From Burkholderiales bacterium (lineage in GTDB: Bacteria > Pseudomonadota > Gammaproteobacteria > Burkholderiales > Burkholderiaceae_F), in the NCBI GenBank assembly GCA_016716275.1, contig JADJWR010000003.1, positions 992,001-1,056,000 on the forward strand: a stretch of DNA of 64,000 nt, given 5' to 3'. Positions 46,077 to 53,591 of the stretch are shown here, piece after piece. The notes beneath the pieces are model-generated. The model was not told the origin of the DNA. It saw nothing but the letters and a program-made list of their open reading frames with translations, and did not search any database. The stretch's first letter is position 1. Every line of letters begins with the position of its first letter. The position numbers were made by a program, and so were the translations under genes.

Positions 46077-46451
46077 TTGAAGCTTCACGCCGACGCGCCG
46101 AGCAGCCTGAGTACCGTCACCGGCTACGGTCCCGGCTTCATCGAAGTCAACAAGGAACGTCACTCGGGACACCTGCTGCTCGCGCCGGACGCGCCGCCGC
46201 GCCGCTGGCCGGCGACGTCGTTCGCCGCGCTTCGCGAAGAGGACTTTGCCTCGCTGCTCGCCCTGCGCCCGGACGTCGTCCTGCTCGGAACCGGCCGGCA
46301 GCAGCGATTTCCGCATCCGCGGCTGACGGCCTGCCTGGCGAGGGCCGGCGTCGGCCTCGAGGTCATGGACACCGCGGCGGCCTGCCGCACCTACAACATC
46401 CTGATGGCCGAAGGCCGGCGGGTGCTGGCCGCCTTTCTGCAAGAGGAGTGA
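46077..46451 (+). CDS. Mth938-like domain protein (DUF498)
   Basis: A 124-aa protein of the Mth938/NDUFAF3-like family. NDUFAF3 helps assemble respiratory complex I in mitochondria; the bacterial role is not settled. I place the start at a TTG (reading LKLHADAPSSLSTVTGYG) preceded by GGAG, because homologues begin near this point; an ATG 51 nt upstream adds unrelated residues. The VLLGTGRQQRFPH and MDTAAACRTYNILMAEGR blocks are characteristic. It is 6 nt upstream of bcp. Confidence 0.82.
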   Translation: MKLHADAPSSLSTVTGYGPGFIEVNKERHSGHLLLAPDAPPRRWPATSFAALREEDFASLLALRPDVVLLGTGRQQRFPHPRLTACLARAGVGLEVMDTAAACRTYNILMAEGRRVLAAFLQEE

Positions 46452-46457
46452 GCAGAC

Positions 46458-46919
46458 ATGCCCCTGGCAATCGACAGGAAGGTGCCTGAGTTCGCCGCCG
46501 AGGCGACCGGCGGCAAGGTCAGGCTGTCGGCGCTGCAGGGCCGGATCGTGGTCCTGTACTTCTACCCGAAGGACAACACGCCGGGCTGCACGACCGAAGG
46601 CCGGGATTTCGCCGCGGCCCACGGGAAGTTCGACGAGGCCGGCGCGGTGATCCTTGGCGTTTCGCGCGACAGCATCAAGTCGCACGAGAACTTCAAGGCG
46701 AAGATGGAATATCCATTCGATCTCGTCGCCGACCCCGAAGAGAAGCTCTGCCAGGCCTTCGGCGTGATGAAGACGAAGAACATGTACGGCAAGCAGGTGC
46801 GCGGCATCGAGCGCAGCACCTTCGTGATCGATGGCGAAGGCAGGCTGCGCCGCGAGTGGCGCGGCGTCAAGGTGCCCGGGCACGTCGATCAAGTGCTGGC
46901 CTTCGTGCAGTCGCTGTAG
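46458..46919 (+). CDS. bcp: peroxiredoxin, Bcp/PrxQ family
   Basis: Thiol peroxidase of 153 aa. The peroxidatic cysteine is C44 in DNTPGCTTEG. The E. coli-type resolving cysteine five residues later is absent (Arg at that place); the only other cysteine is C98 in EEKLCQAFGV, which could serve as resolving residue as in alpha-3-type PrxQ. The catalytic Thr/Arg environment and GIERSTFVIDGEG block are normal. It is transcribed with the Mth938-domain gene (6 nt apart) and followed after 35 nt by phoH. Confidence 0.93.
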   Translation: MPLAIDRKVPEFAAEATGGKVRLSALQGRIVVLYFYPKDNTPGCTTEGRDFAAAHGKFDEAGAVILGVSRDSIKSHENFKAKMEYPFDLVADPEEKLCQAFGVMKTKNMYGKQVRGIERSTFVIDGEGRLRREWRGVKVPGHVDQVLAFVQSL

Positions 46920-46954
46920 GACACTGCTTCCTTTTCCGGAGTCTCATCCGCTTC

Positions 46955-48538
46955 ATGCCCCTGCCCAAACCGCCGAGCAAACCCGCCACCCTGCTGAAGC
47001 AGATTCCCGTCGATGAAAGCCTCGCGGAGCACGCGGCGCCAGCCGAGGCACGCGAGTCCCGCGCCGCCGATGCCGCTGCGGCGCCGGCGCCTGCCGCCGC
47101 CCGACTGGCGCTGGTCGAGAGCAGGACGCGCAACGGCCGCAAGGCCAAGCCGACCGGTCCGGCGAGGCTGTTCGTGCTCGACACCAACGTGCTGATGCAC
47201 GACCCGACGTCGCTGTTCCGCTTCGAGGAGCACGACGTGTTCCTGCCGATGATGACGCTGGAGGAGCTCGACGGGCACAAGAAGGGGATGAGCGAGGTGG
47301 CGCGCAACGCCCGCCAGGTCAGCCGCTCGCTCGACGCGCTGATCGCCGCCTGCAAGAACCCGATCGAGGACGGCATCCCCCTGTCGGGGCTCGGCAACGC
47401 CGACGCGACCGGCCGGCTGTTCTTCCAGACCACGGCGGTGGCCGGCCCGCTGCCGTCGACACTGCCGGCCGGCAAGGCCGACAACCAGATCCTCGGCGTC
47501 GTGCGGGCGCTGCAGGACATGCATCCGGGGCGCGACGTGGTGCTGGTGTCGAAGGACATCAACATGCGCGTCAAGGCGCGTGCGCTGGGGCTGCCGACCG
47601 AGGACTACACCAGCGACAAGGTGCTGGAGGACACCGACATCCTCTACACCGGGTCGCTGGCGCTGGCATCGAATTTCTGGGACCGGCACGGCAGGGACAT
47701 GGAGTCGTGGCAGCACGGCGGCTTCACCTACTACCGGCTGACCGGACCGCAGGTCGGCGAGATGCTGGTCAACCAGTTCGTCTACCTCGAGGGCGACGCG
47801 CCGTTCCTCGCCCAGGTCAAGGAGATCCGCGGGCGCACGGCGGTGCTGCGCGTGCTGCGCGACTACATGCACGCCAAGAATGCGGTGTGGGGCATCGCCG
47901 CCCGCAACCGCGAGCAGTGCTTCGCGCTGAACCTGCTGATGGACCCGGAGTGCGACTTCGTGACCCTGATCGGCCAGGCTGGCACCGGCAAGACGCTGCT
48001 GGCGCTGGCCGCCGGGCTGGCGCAGACGCTGGAGACCAAGCGCTACGCGGAGATCATCGTCACCCGCGCCACGGTGCCGGTCGGCGAGGACATCGGCTTT
48101 CTTCCCGGCACCGAGGAAGAGAAGATGGCGCCATGGATGGGCGCGCTCGAGGACAACCTGGAGGTACTGACGCGCGGCGACGACACCGCCGGCGAGTGGA
48201 GCCGCGCGGCGACCATCGACCTGATCCGCTCGCGCATCCGCATCAAGTCGATGAACTTCATGCGCGGCCGCACCTTCCTCGCCAAGTACCTGATCATCGA
48301 CGAGTGCCAGAACCTGACGCCGAAGCAGATGAAGACGCTGATCACCCGCGCCGGCCCGGGCACCAAGGTGGTCTGCCTCGGCAACATCGCGCAGATCGAC
48401 ACGCCTTACCTGACCGAGGGCAGCTCCGGGCTGACCTTCGTCGTCGACCGCTTCAAGGGCTGGCAGCACTCGGGGCACGTGACCCTGCAGCGCGGCGAAC
48501 GCTCGCGCCTGGCCGACCACGCCGCCGACGTGCTGTAG
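46955..48538 (+). CDS. PIN-domain PhoH-family ATPase (PhoH2)
   Basis: A 527-aa fusion of an N-terminal PIN nuclease domain (about residues 70-210, opening FVLDTNVLMHDP, with further acidic residues in ADNQILGVV and LVSKDINMR) and a C-terminal PhoH ATPase (Walker A GQAGTGKT near residue 340, Walker B LIIDECQN near 446). Such PhoH2 proteins act as sequence-specific RNA helicase/RNases. The first 65 residues are a Pro/Ala-rich tail. The start is the ATG reading MPLPKPPSKPAT; the GGAG upstream is rather distant. Convergent with a DUF456 gene. Confidence 0.92.
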   Translation: MPLPKPPSKPATLLKQIPVDESLAEHAAPAEARESRAADAAAAPAPAAARLALVESRTRNGRKAKPTGPARLFVLDTNVLMHDPTSLFRFEEHDVFLPMMTLEELDGHKKGMSEVARNARQVSRSLDALIAACKNPIEDGIPLSGLGNADATGRLFFQTTAVAGPLPSTLPAGKADNQILGVVRALQDMHPGRDVVLVSKDINMRVKARALGLPTEDYTSDKVLEDTDILYTGSLALASNFWDRHGRDMESWQHGGFTYYRLTGPQVGEMLVNQFVYLEGDAPFLAQVKEIRGRTAVLRVLRDYMHAKNAVWGIAARNREQCFALNLLMDPECDFVTLIGQAGTGKTLLALAAGLAQTLETKRYAEIIVTRATVPVGEDIGFLPGTEEEKMAPWMGALEDNLEVLTRGDDTAGEWSRAATIDLIRSRIRIKSMNFMRGRTFLAKYLIIDECQNLTPKQMKTLITRAGPGTKVVCLGNIAQIDTPYLTEGSSGLTFVVDRFKGWQHSGHVTLQRGERSRLADHAADVL

Positions 48539-48542
48539 GGCG

Positions 48543-49022
48543 CTAGAACAGCAGCGCAGCGATGAAGATGCCGGTCATCGTGAAGACGATGGCCAGCTTG
48601 AGCACCGCGCCAACCAGCAGGCCGATCCAGGTCGCCAGCCCCACCTTGCCGGCGCGCAGCGCGTCCCGATGGGCGATGTACTCGCCGATCGCCGCGCCCG
48701 CCAGCGGCATGAACAGCAGGCCGATCAAGCCGCTGAAGATTCCTGCCACCGTGCCGACGGCGGCGCCGGCGATGCCCAGTGGGGTTGCGCCCGCCCGTTG
48801 CGCCGACATCACCTGGGCCGCGTAGTCGACCGCGACGCCGATCACCGCCAGCACGGCGAGCAGGCCGACGGTCCAGCCGGCGATCACCGTGAAGCCGTCG
48901 ATCCACGCCGCCAGCAGGATGCCGGCGAACACCAGCACCACCCCCGGCAAGGCCGGCAGCACGGTGCCGGCGACGCCGACGATCACCATCAGCACCGCGA
49001 CGATCCAGAGTGCCGTGTTCAC
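48543..49022 (-). CDS. DUF456 family small membrane protein
   Basis: A 159-aa integral membrane protein with three or four hydrophobic segments and glycine-rich motifs (GVAGTVLPALPGVVLVFAG near residue 15, IGLLFMPLAGAAIGEYI near 105). This matches the DUF456 family, whose function is unknown. It lies 19 nt upstream of nothing else on its strand; dnaB ends 20 nt from its start and could be transcribed ahead of it. It stops 4 nt from the end of the convergent phoH gene. Confidence 0.8.
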   Translation of the reverse strand: MNTALWIVAVLMVIVGVAGTVLPALPGVVLVFAGILLAAWIDGFTVIAGWTVGLLAVLAVIGVAVDYAAQVMSAQRAGATPLGIAGAAVGTVAGIFSGLIGLLFMPLAGAAIGEYIAHRDALRAGKVGLATWIGLLVGAVLKLAIVFTMTGIFIAALLF

Positions 49023-49041
49023 CTTGGTTGGACCGGCCGGT

Positions 49042-50424
49042 TCAGAACGGCGCCGACATGCCCTGCGCGAGATTGTCGAAGCGGGTGTTCTCGCCGGCGA
49101 AGCGCAGCGCGATCCGCCCGGTCGGCCCGTTGCGCTGCTTGAGGATCAGCAGCTCCGCCACCCCTTTTTCCGTGGTGTCCGGGTTGTAGTGCTCTTCGCG
49201 GTACAGCGCAAAGATCACGTCGGCATCCTGCTCGATGGCGCCGGACTCGCGCAGGTCGGACATCACCGGTCGCTTGTCGGTGCGGCTCTCGACCGTGCGG
49301 TTCAGCTGCGACAGCGCGATCACCGGCACCTGCAGCTCCTTGGCCAGCGCCTTCAGCGACCGCGATATCTCGGAGATCTCGGTGGCGCGGTTCTCACCGA
49401 GGCTGGAGGCCGACATCAGCTGCAGGTAGTCGACGATGATCAGGCCGAGCTTGCTGCAGGTGCGCGCCAGCCGGCGGGACCGCGCCCGGACCTCGAGCGA
49501 ATTCAGCGCCGGCGTCTCGTCGATGTACAGCGGCGCATCCTGCATCCGGCGGATCGTCTCCGACAGCTTCGGCCAGTCGTCGTTCTCCAGCCGGCCGGTG
49601 CGCAGGCGCTGCTGGTTGATGCGGCCGACCGACGACAGCATGCGCAGCGCCAGCTGCTGTGCGCCCATCTCCATCGAGAACACGGCCACCGGCAGGCCCT
49701 GCTCGATCGCCACGTGCTCGCCGATGTTCATCGCGAAGGCCGTCTTGCCCATCGACGGCCGGCCGGCGACGATCACCAGATCGCCCGGCTGCAGTCCGGA
49801 GGTCATCCGGTCGACGTCGACGAAACCGGTCGGCACGCCGGTCACTTCCGACGGGTTCGCCCGCTCGAACAGCTCGTTGATGCGCTCGACCACCCGGGTC
49901 AGCAGCGGCTCGATCTCGACGAAACCCTGGCGGCCGCGCGCGCCCTCCTCGGCAATGCGGAAGACTTTCGATTCCGCCTCGTCGAGGATGGTCTTGGTCT
50001 CACGGCCCTGCGGGTTCAGCGCGGTGGTGGCGATCTCGTCGCCGACCGAGACCAGCCGTCGCAGCACCGAGCGGTCGCGGACGATTTCGCCGTAGCGCCG
50101 GATGTTGGCCGCCGACGGGGTGTTCTGCGCCAGCGCGTTCAGGTAGGCCAGGCCGCCGGATTCCTCTGCCTTGCCGGCGCTCTGCAGCGACTCGTAGACG
50201 GTGACCACGTCGGCCGGCCGCGAGTGGTCGATCAGCCGCGCAATGGTCTCGAAGATGAGGCGGTGGTCGTGGCGGTAGAAATCGCCGGCGCTGACCAGGT
50301 CGGCGATGCGGTCCCAGGCAGTGTTGTCGAGGAGCAGCCCGCCCAGCACGGACTGCTCGGCCTCGATCGAATGGGGAGGCGTGCGGACGGCGACGAGCTG
50401 CGGGTCCGCAACGGGCGAATTCAT
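49042..50424 (-). CDS. dnaB: replicative DNA helicase DnaB
   Basis: Hexameric 5'-3' helicase of the replication fork. The 460-aa protein has the N-terminal DnaG-binding domain (PPHSIEAEQSVLGGLLLD), the RecA-like domain with Walker A AGRPSMGKTA, and IIVDYLQLMS as Walker B. No intein is present. The ATG at 50424 has GGAG five bases upstream; a GTG two codons earlier is less well spaced. It follows rplI in the conserved rpsF-priB-rpsR-rplI-dnaB order, separated by about 95 nt holding a hairpin. Confidence 0.97.
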   Translation of the reverse strand: MNSPVADPQLVAVRTPPHSIEAEQSVLGGLLLDNTAWDRIADLVSAGDFYRHDHRLIFETIARLIDHSRPADVVTVYESLQSAGKAEESGGLAYLNALAQNTPSAANIRRYGEIVRDRSVLRRLVSVGDEIATTALNPQGRETKTILDEAESKVFRIAEEGARGRQGFVEIEPLLTRVVERINELFERANPSEVTGVPTGFVDVDRMTSGLQPGDLVIVAGRPSMGKTAFAMNIGEHVAIEQGLPVAVFSMEMGAQQLALRMLSSVGRINQQRLRTGRLENDDWPKLSETIRRMQDAPLYIDETPALNSLEVRARSRRLARTCSKLGLIIVDYLQLMSASSLGENRATEISEISRSLKALAKELQVPVIALSQLNRTVESRTDKRPVMSDLRESGAIEQDADVIFALYREEHYNPDTTEKGVAELLILKQRNGPTGRIALRFAGENTRFDNLAQGMSAPF

Positions 50425-50494
50425 CGACACTCCATCAATGTCGATGCAGTTTAACGCCGCGGCGCGGCCGTTCCCGCCAGGCGAAGGACACGGC

Positions 50495-50513
50495 GCGGGC
50501 GTCGCGCGCCCGC
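50495..50513 (-). terminator. hairpin between rplI and dnaB
   Basis: A 7-bp perfect stem (arms GCGGGCG and CGCCCGC, 5-nt loop) begins shortly after the rplI stop. There is no T run, so it may reduce rather than block read-through from the ribosomal-protein operon into dnaB. Confidence 0.4.
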
Positions 50514-50518
50514 CGCGG

Positions 50519-50971
50519 TTACGACTGTTCGGCGACCACCGCCACGGTGATGTCCGCCGCCACGTCGGTGTGCAGTGCCACCACGACGTGATGCTCGCCG
50601 ACCGCCTTCAGCGGGCCCTGCGGCATGCGGATCAGCCCCTTGGCGACGTCGAAGCCCTGCTTGCGCAACGCCTCGGAAATGTCGAAGTTGGTGACCGAGC
50701 CGAACAGCCGGCCGTCGACGCCGGCCTTCATGGCGATTCTCACCACCAGCCCGTTCAGCTTCTCGCCGGTCGCCTGCGCCTGCGCCAGCTTGTCGGCCTG
50801 CGCGCTTTCCAGGTCGGCACGGCGCGCCTCGAACTCCTTGATCGCCGCCTCGGTGGCTCGCTTGGCCTTGCCCTGCGGGATCAGGAAGTTGCGGGCGAAG
50901 CCGTTGCGGACCTTGACCACGTCGCCGAGCCCGCCCAGGTTGATGATCTTTTCCAGAAGAATGACTTGCAT
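50519..50971 (-). CDS. rplI: large-subunit ribosomal protein bL9
   Basis: A 150-aa 50S protein. The N-terminal MQVILLEKIINLGGLGDVVKVR and GFARNFLIPQGKA are diagnostic of the rRNA-binding domain. A long connecting helix (about residues 40-75) leads to the C-terminal domain (GSVTNFDISEAL). The ATG is preceded by GGAG. Fourth gene of the rpsF-priB-rpsR-rplI cluster, 19 nt after rpsR. Confidence 0.97.
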   Translation of the reverse strand: MQVILLEKIINLGGLGDVVKVRNGFARNFLIPQGKAKRATEAAIKEFEARRADLESAQADKLAQAQATGEKLNGLVVRIAMKAGVDGRLFGSVTNFDISEALRKQGFDVAKGLIRMPQGPLKAVGEHHVVVALHTDVAADITVAVVAEQS

Positions 50972-50990
50972 GGCTTGCTCCGGCGAGGCG

Positions 50991-51281
50991 CTAGTGGTTG
51001 TCCGAATACGGCAGCAGCGCCAGGAAGCGGGCGCGCTTGATCGCCGTGTCGAGCTGCCGCTGGTAGTGCGACTTGGTGCCGGTCAGGCGCGCCGGCATGA
51101 TCTTGTTCTGGTCGGTCAGGAAGTCGCGCAGCGTGTCGATGTCCTTGTAGTCGATCGTCTCAACGCCCTCGACCGTGAAGCGGCAGAACTTCTTGCGCTT
51201 GAACAGCGCGTTCTGCTTGTCGCCACGCCTCACCGGCTTGCCTTTGCCCTTGCCCTTGCCCTTGCCTCGCATGAATGCCAC
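50991..51281 (-). CDS. rpsR: small-subunit ribosomal protein bS18 with Gly-Lys repeat N terminus
   Basis: A 96-aa 30S protein. The conserved core is FKRKKFCRFTVEG to ARFLALLPYSD. The N terminus carries a run of alternating Gly-Lys (RGKGKGKGKGKP), encoded by a near-perfect AAGGGC hexanucleotide repeat at about 51237-51270, replacing the variable lead of other bS18 proteins. The GTG start has GGAG at good spacing; an internal ATG three codons later is an alternative. bS18 pairs with bS6 (rpsF) on the ribosome platform. Confidence 0.95.
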   Translation of the reverse strand: MAFMRGKGKGKGKGKPVRRGDKQNALFKRKKFCRFTVEGVETIDYKDIDTLRDFLTDQNKIMPARLTGTKSHYQRQLDTAIKRARFLALLPYSDNH

Positions 51282-51295
51282 TTTTCGTACTCCGT

Positions 51296-51589
51296 TCAGA
51301 TTGCGGTGAATTCGGTGATGTGCAGTCGCAGGCTGCGCGACCCGAGGCTTCGTGGCGCCAGGAACCCGTCGATGTCCATTTCGGTTCCCAGAGCCTGCCG
51401 GTCGAGCCGCTTCGCCAGGTCGCCCATCGCGACCGCCTCGAGCTCGAAACTCAGCTGCCGTTCGATCCCCGCCTCGACCACCGCCCCGCCGTAGCTCAGT
51501 CCTGTGTGGAGGACCGCCACGCCGGCTGGCGTGTAGCGCAGATCGCCCCGCGCAACCAGCTTCGCCCGCAGGCGGACCCGGTTGGTCAA
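51296..51589 (-). CDS. priB: primosomal replication protein PriB
   Basis: Single-domain OB-fold protein of 97 aa that helps PriA restart stalled forks. The start MTNRVRLRAKL parallels E. coli PriB (MTNRLVLSG) and lies between rpsF and rpsR, the hallmark position. The start codon is TTG, and I see no strong Shine-Dalgarno; translation may depend on rpsF, whose stop is 22 nt upstream. Sequence is otherwise weakly conserved, as usual for PriB. Confidence 0.9.
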   Translation of the reverse strand: MTNRVRLRAKLVARGDLRYTPAGVAVLHTGLSYGGAVVEAGIERQLSFELEAVAMGDLAKRLDRQALGTEMDIDGFLAPRSLGSRSLRLHITEFTAI

Positions 51590-51611
51590 CGCGGCTGCCG
51601 CGACTGGCCGG

Positions 51612-51983
51612 TCAGGCGGTTGCCTGACTCTGCTCGGCCGCCGCCTTGCGCGCCTCTTCCTTCTCGACCAGCTTCATCATCGGCGACGGCGTCGTCTCGG
51701 CCTTCTTCATGCCGATGATGATGTGGCGCAGGACCGCGTCGTTGTAGCGGAACGCGTGCTCGAGTTCGTCGAGCGTCGACTTGCCGCACTCGATGTTCAG
51801 CAGCAGGTAATGGGCCTTGACCAGTTTCTGGATCGGATAGGCCAGCTGGCGCCGGCCCCAGTCCTCGACCCGGTGCACCTTGCCGCCCTGACTGGTGATC
51901 AGCGACTGATAGCGCTCGAGCATGGCCGGAACCTGCTCGCTCTGGTCCGGATGGACGATGAAACACAGTTCGTAGTGACGCAT
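51612..51983 (-). CDS. rpsF: small-subunit ribosomal protein bS6
   Basis: A 123-aa 30S protein beginning MRHYELCFIVHPDQSEQV, a clear bS6 signature; VHRVEDWGRRQLAYPI and AHYLLLNIEC follow. The C-terminal tail is acidic and alanine-rich (EKEEARKAAAE), the part that is glutamylated by RimK in E. coli, though no terminal Glu-Glu is present. First gene of rpsF-priB-rpsR-rplI. The operon promoter should lie in the 92 nt upstream, where I cannot pick a clear -35/-10 pair. Confidence 0.97.
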   Translation of the reverse strand: MRHYELCFIVHPDQSEQVPAMLERYQSLITSQGGKVHRVEDWGRRQLAYPIQKLVKAHYLLLNIECGKSTLDELEHAFRYNDAVLRHIIIGMKKAETTPSPMMKLVEKEEARKAAAEQSQATA

Positions 51984-52075
51984 CGATGCTCCTTATGGAT
52001 GAGCCGCCCCGAGCGTCGATCGGGTGCAGCAAGGACGGAAAAGCCCGATATTGTAGCCGCTCTCTGGCGGCCGCC

Positions 52076-52834
52076 TCAACCCACGCCTCGCGCCGCCATC
52101 CCGCCGAGCAGCGCCGGCAGCACCGCCGCTGCGGTGCCGGTCACGATGAGGTCGGCGATCTGGTCGATCTCGGTCGGTCGCGGATTGACGATGATCACCG
52201 GCACGCCAGCCCGTCGCGCCTGCGCCGGCAGTCCCGCGGCCGGCTGGACCAGCCCCGAGGTGCCGACCACCAGCAGTGCCTCGGCGCCGGTGACCACCTC
52301 CTCGGCGGCCAGCAGGCGGCCCGGATCGAGCATCTCGCCGAACCAGACCACGTCGGGACGCAGCCAGCTGCCGCAGTCCGGGCAGCGCGGCGGTTCGCCC
52401 GCCGGAAGATCTTCGGGTCGCTCGTACTTCGCGCCGCATTCGGCGAGGCAGCGTGAACGCAGGATGTTGCCGTGAATCTCGATCGGCTCCCGGCTGCCGG
52501 CGCGCTGGTGCAGTCCGTCGACGTTCTGCGTGACGATGCTCAGCCGGCTAAAGCGAGCGGCTGCCTGCGCCAGCGCCAGGTGGCCGGCATTCGGCTGCGC
52601 CGCGGCAACCAGCTCGCGCCGCCACGCGTACCAGCGCCAGACCAGTGCCGGGTCGGCGCGGAAGCCTTCCGGCGAGGCGAGCTGCTGCGGGTCGAAGCGG
52701 CGCCACAGCCCTGCCTGCGCATCGCGAAACGTCGGCACGCCGCTTTCGGCGGACATGCCGGCGCCCGTCAGGACAGCCAGTCGCCGGACCGCGGCCAGCA
52801 TCGACTTCGCCGCCTCGAGGCCCGCTCCGCTCAT
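52076..52834 (-). CDS. sirtuin, NAD-dependent protein deacylase (CobB class)
   Basis: A 252-aa Sir2-family enzyme removing acyl groups from lysines using NAD+. The NAD site is TGAGMSAESGVPTFRDA, followed by TQNVDGLHQRAG and the catalytic His in EIHGNILRSRC. Four zinc cysteines occur as C-x3-C (RCLAEC) and CPDC. Its ATG overlaps the rlmB stop as ATGA. Position downstream of rlmB and rnr makes it the last gene of an RNA-processing group, but the substrate range is unknown. Confidence 0.9.
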   Translation of the reverse strand: MSGAGLEAAKSMLAAVRRLAVLTGAGMSAESGVPTFRDAQAGLWRRFDPQQLASPEGFRADPALVWRWYAWRRELVAAAQPNAGHLALAQAAARFSRLSIVTQNVDGLHQRAGSREPIEIHGNILRSRCLAECGAKYERPEDLPAGEPPRCPDCGSWLRPDVVWFGEMLDPGRLLAAEEVVTGAEALLVVGTSGLVQPAAGLPAQARRAGVPVIIVNPRPTEIDQIADLIVTGTAAAVLPALLGGMAARGVG

Positions 52835-53583
52835 CCCTCGGCGGCGCTGGCCTGGCGCTGGCGCTGCGTCTCGAACAGGCACACGCCACAGGCGACCGAA
52901 ACGTTCAGGCTCTCGGTCCGCCCCTGCAGCGGGATGCGCGCCAGCCAGTCGCACTTCTCGCGCGTCAGCCGACGCAGCCCCTGCCCTTCGGCGCCGAGCA
53001 CCCAGGCCAGCGGGCCAGTGAGGTCGACCTCGTAGACGGTGCGCTCCGCCTCGCCGGCGGCACCGACGATCCACACGCCGGCCTCGCGGATCTCCTCCAT
53101 CGCCCGCGCCAGGTTGGTCACCGCGATCAGCGGCAGCGTTTCCGCCGCGCCGGCCGCCGCGGCAGCCACCACCGGCGTCAGGCTTGCCGAGCGGTCGCGC
53201 GGCACGATCAGCGCCCGCGCGCCGGCAGCTTCCGCCGTGCGCATGCAGGCGCCGAGGTTGCGCGGGTCGGTCACCCCGTCGAGCAGCAGCAGCAGGGTCC
53301 GCCGGTCGACCTGCTCGAGCACGTCGTCCAGCGAACGCGCCAGATCGACCTCGCGGCATAGCGCGACCACGCCCTGGTGGGTCGACCCGGCGGCCATTCG
53401 CTGCAGCCGTTCGCCGTCGCTGACGGTGACCCGCACGCCGGCCGCCTTGGCGCGATCGAGGAGCTGCTGCATGCGTCCGTCGCGCCGCGCCGCGTCGACG
53501 TACAGCGCGTCGATCGACTCGGGCGCATGACGCAGCCGGGCGGTCACCCCGTGAAAACCGGCCAGCACGCGCTTGCCACCCAT
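52831..53583 (-). CDS. rlmB: 23S rRNA (guanosine-2'-O)-methyltransferase RlmB
   Basis: SPOUT-family enzyme that methylates G2251 (E. coli numbering) in the peptidyl-transferase P loop. The 250-aa protein has the substrate-binding L30e-like N domain (KRVLAGFHGVTARLR) and the knotted C domain: LLDGVTDPRNLGACMRTAE, VLGAEGQGLRRL and IPLQGRTESLNVSVA. It is 8 nt downstream of rnr, the standard rnr-rlmB order. Confidence 0.95.
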   Translation of the reverse strand: MGGKRVLAGFHGVTARLRHAPESIDALYVDAARRDGRMQQLLDRAKAAGVRVTVSDGERLQRMAAGSTHQGVVALCREVDLARSLDDVLEQVDRRTLLLLLDGVTDPRNLGACMRTAEAAGARALIVPRDRSASLTPVVAAAAAGAAETLPLIAVTNLARAMEEIREAGVWIVGAAGEAERTVYEVDLTGPLAWVLGAEGQGLRRLTREKCDWLARIPLQGRTESLNVSVACGVCLFETQRQRQASAAEG

Positions 53584-53591
53584 CGTCGCCC

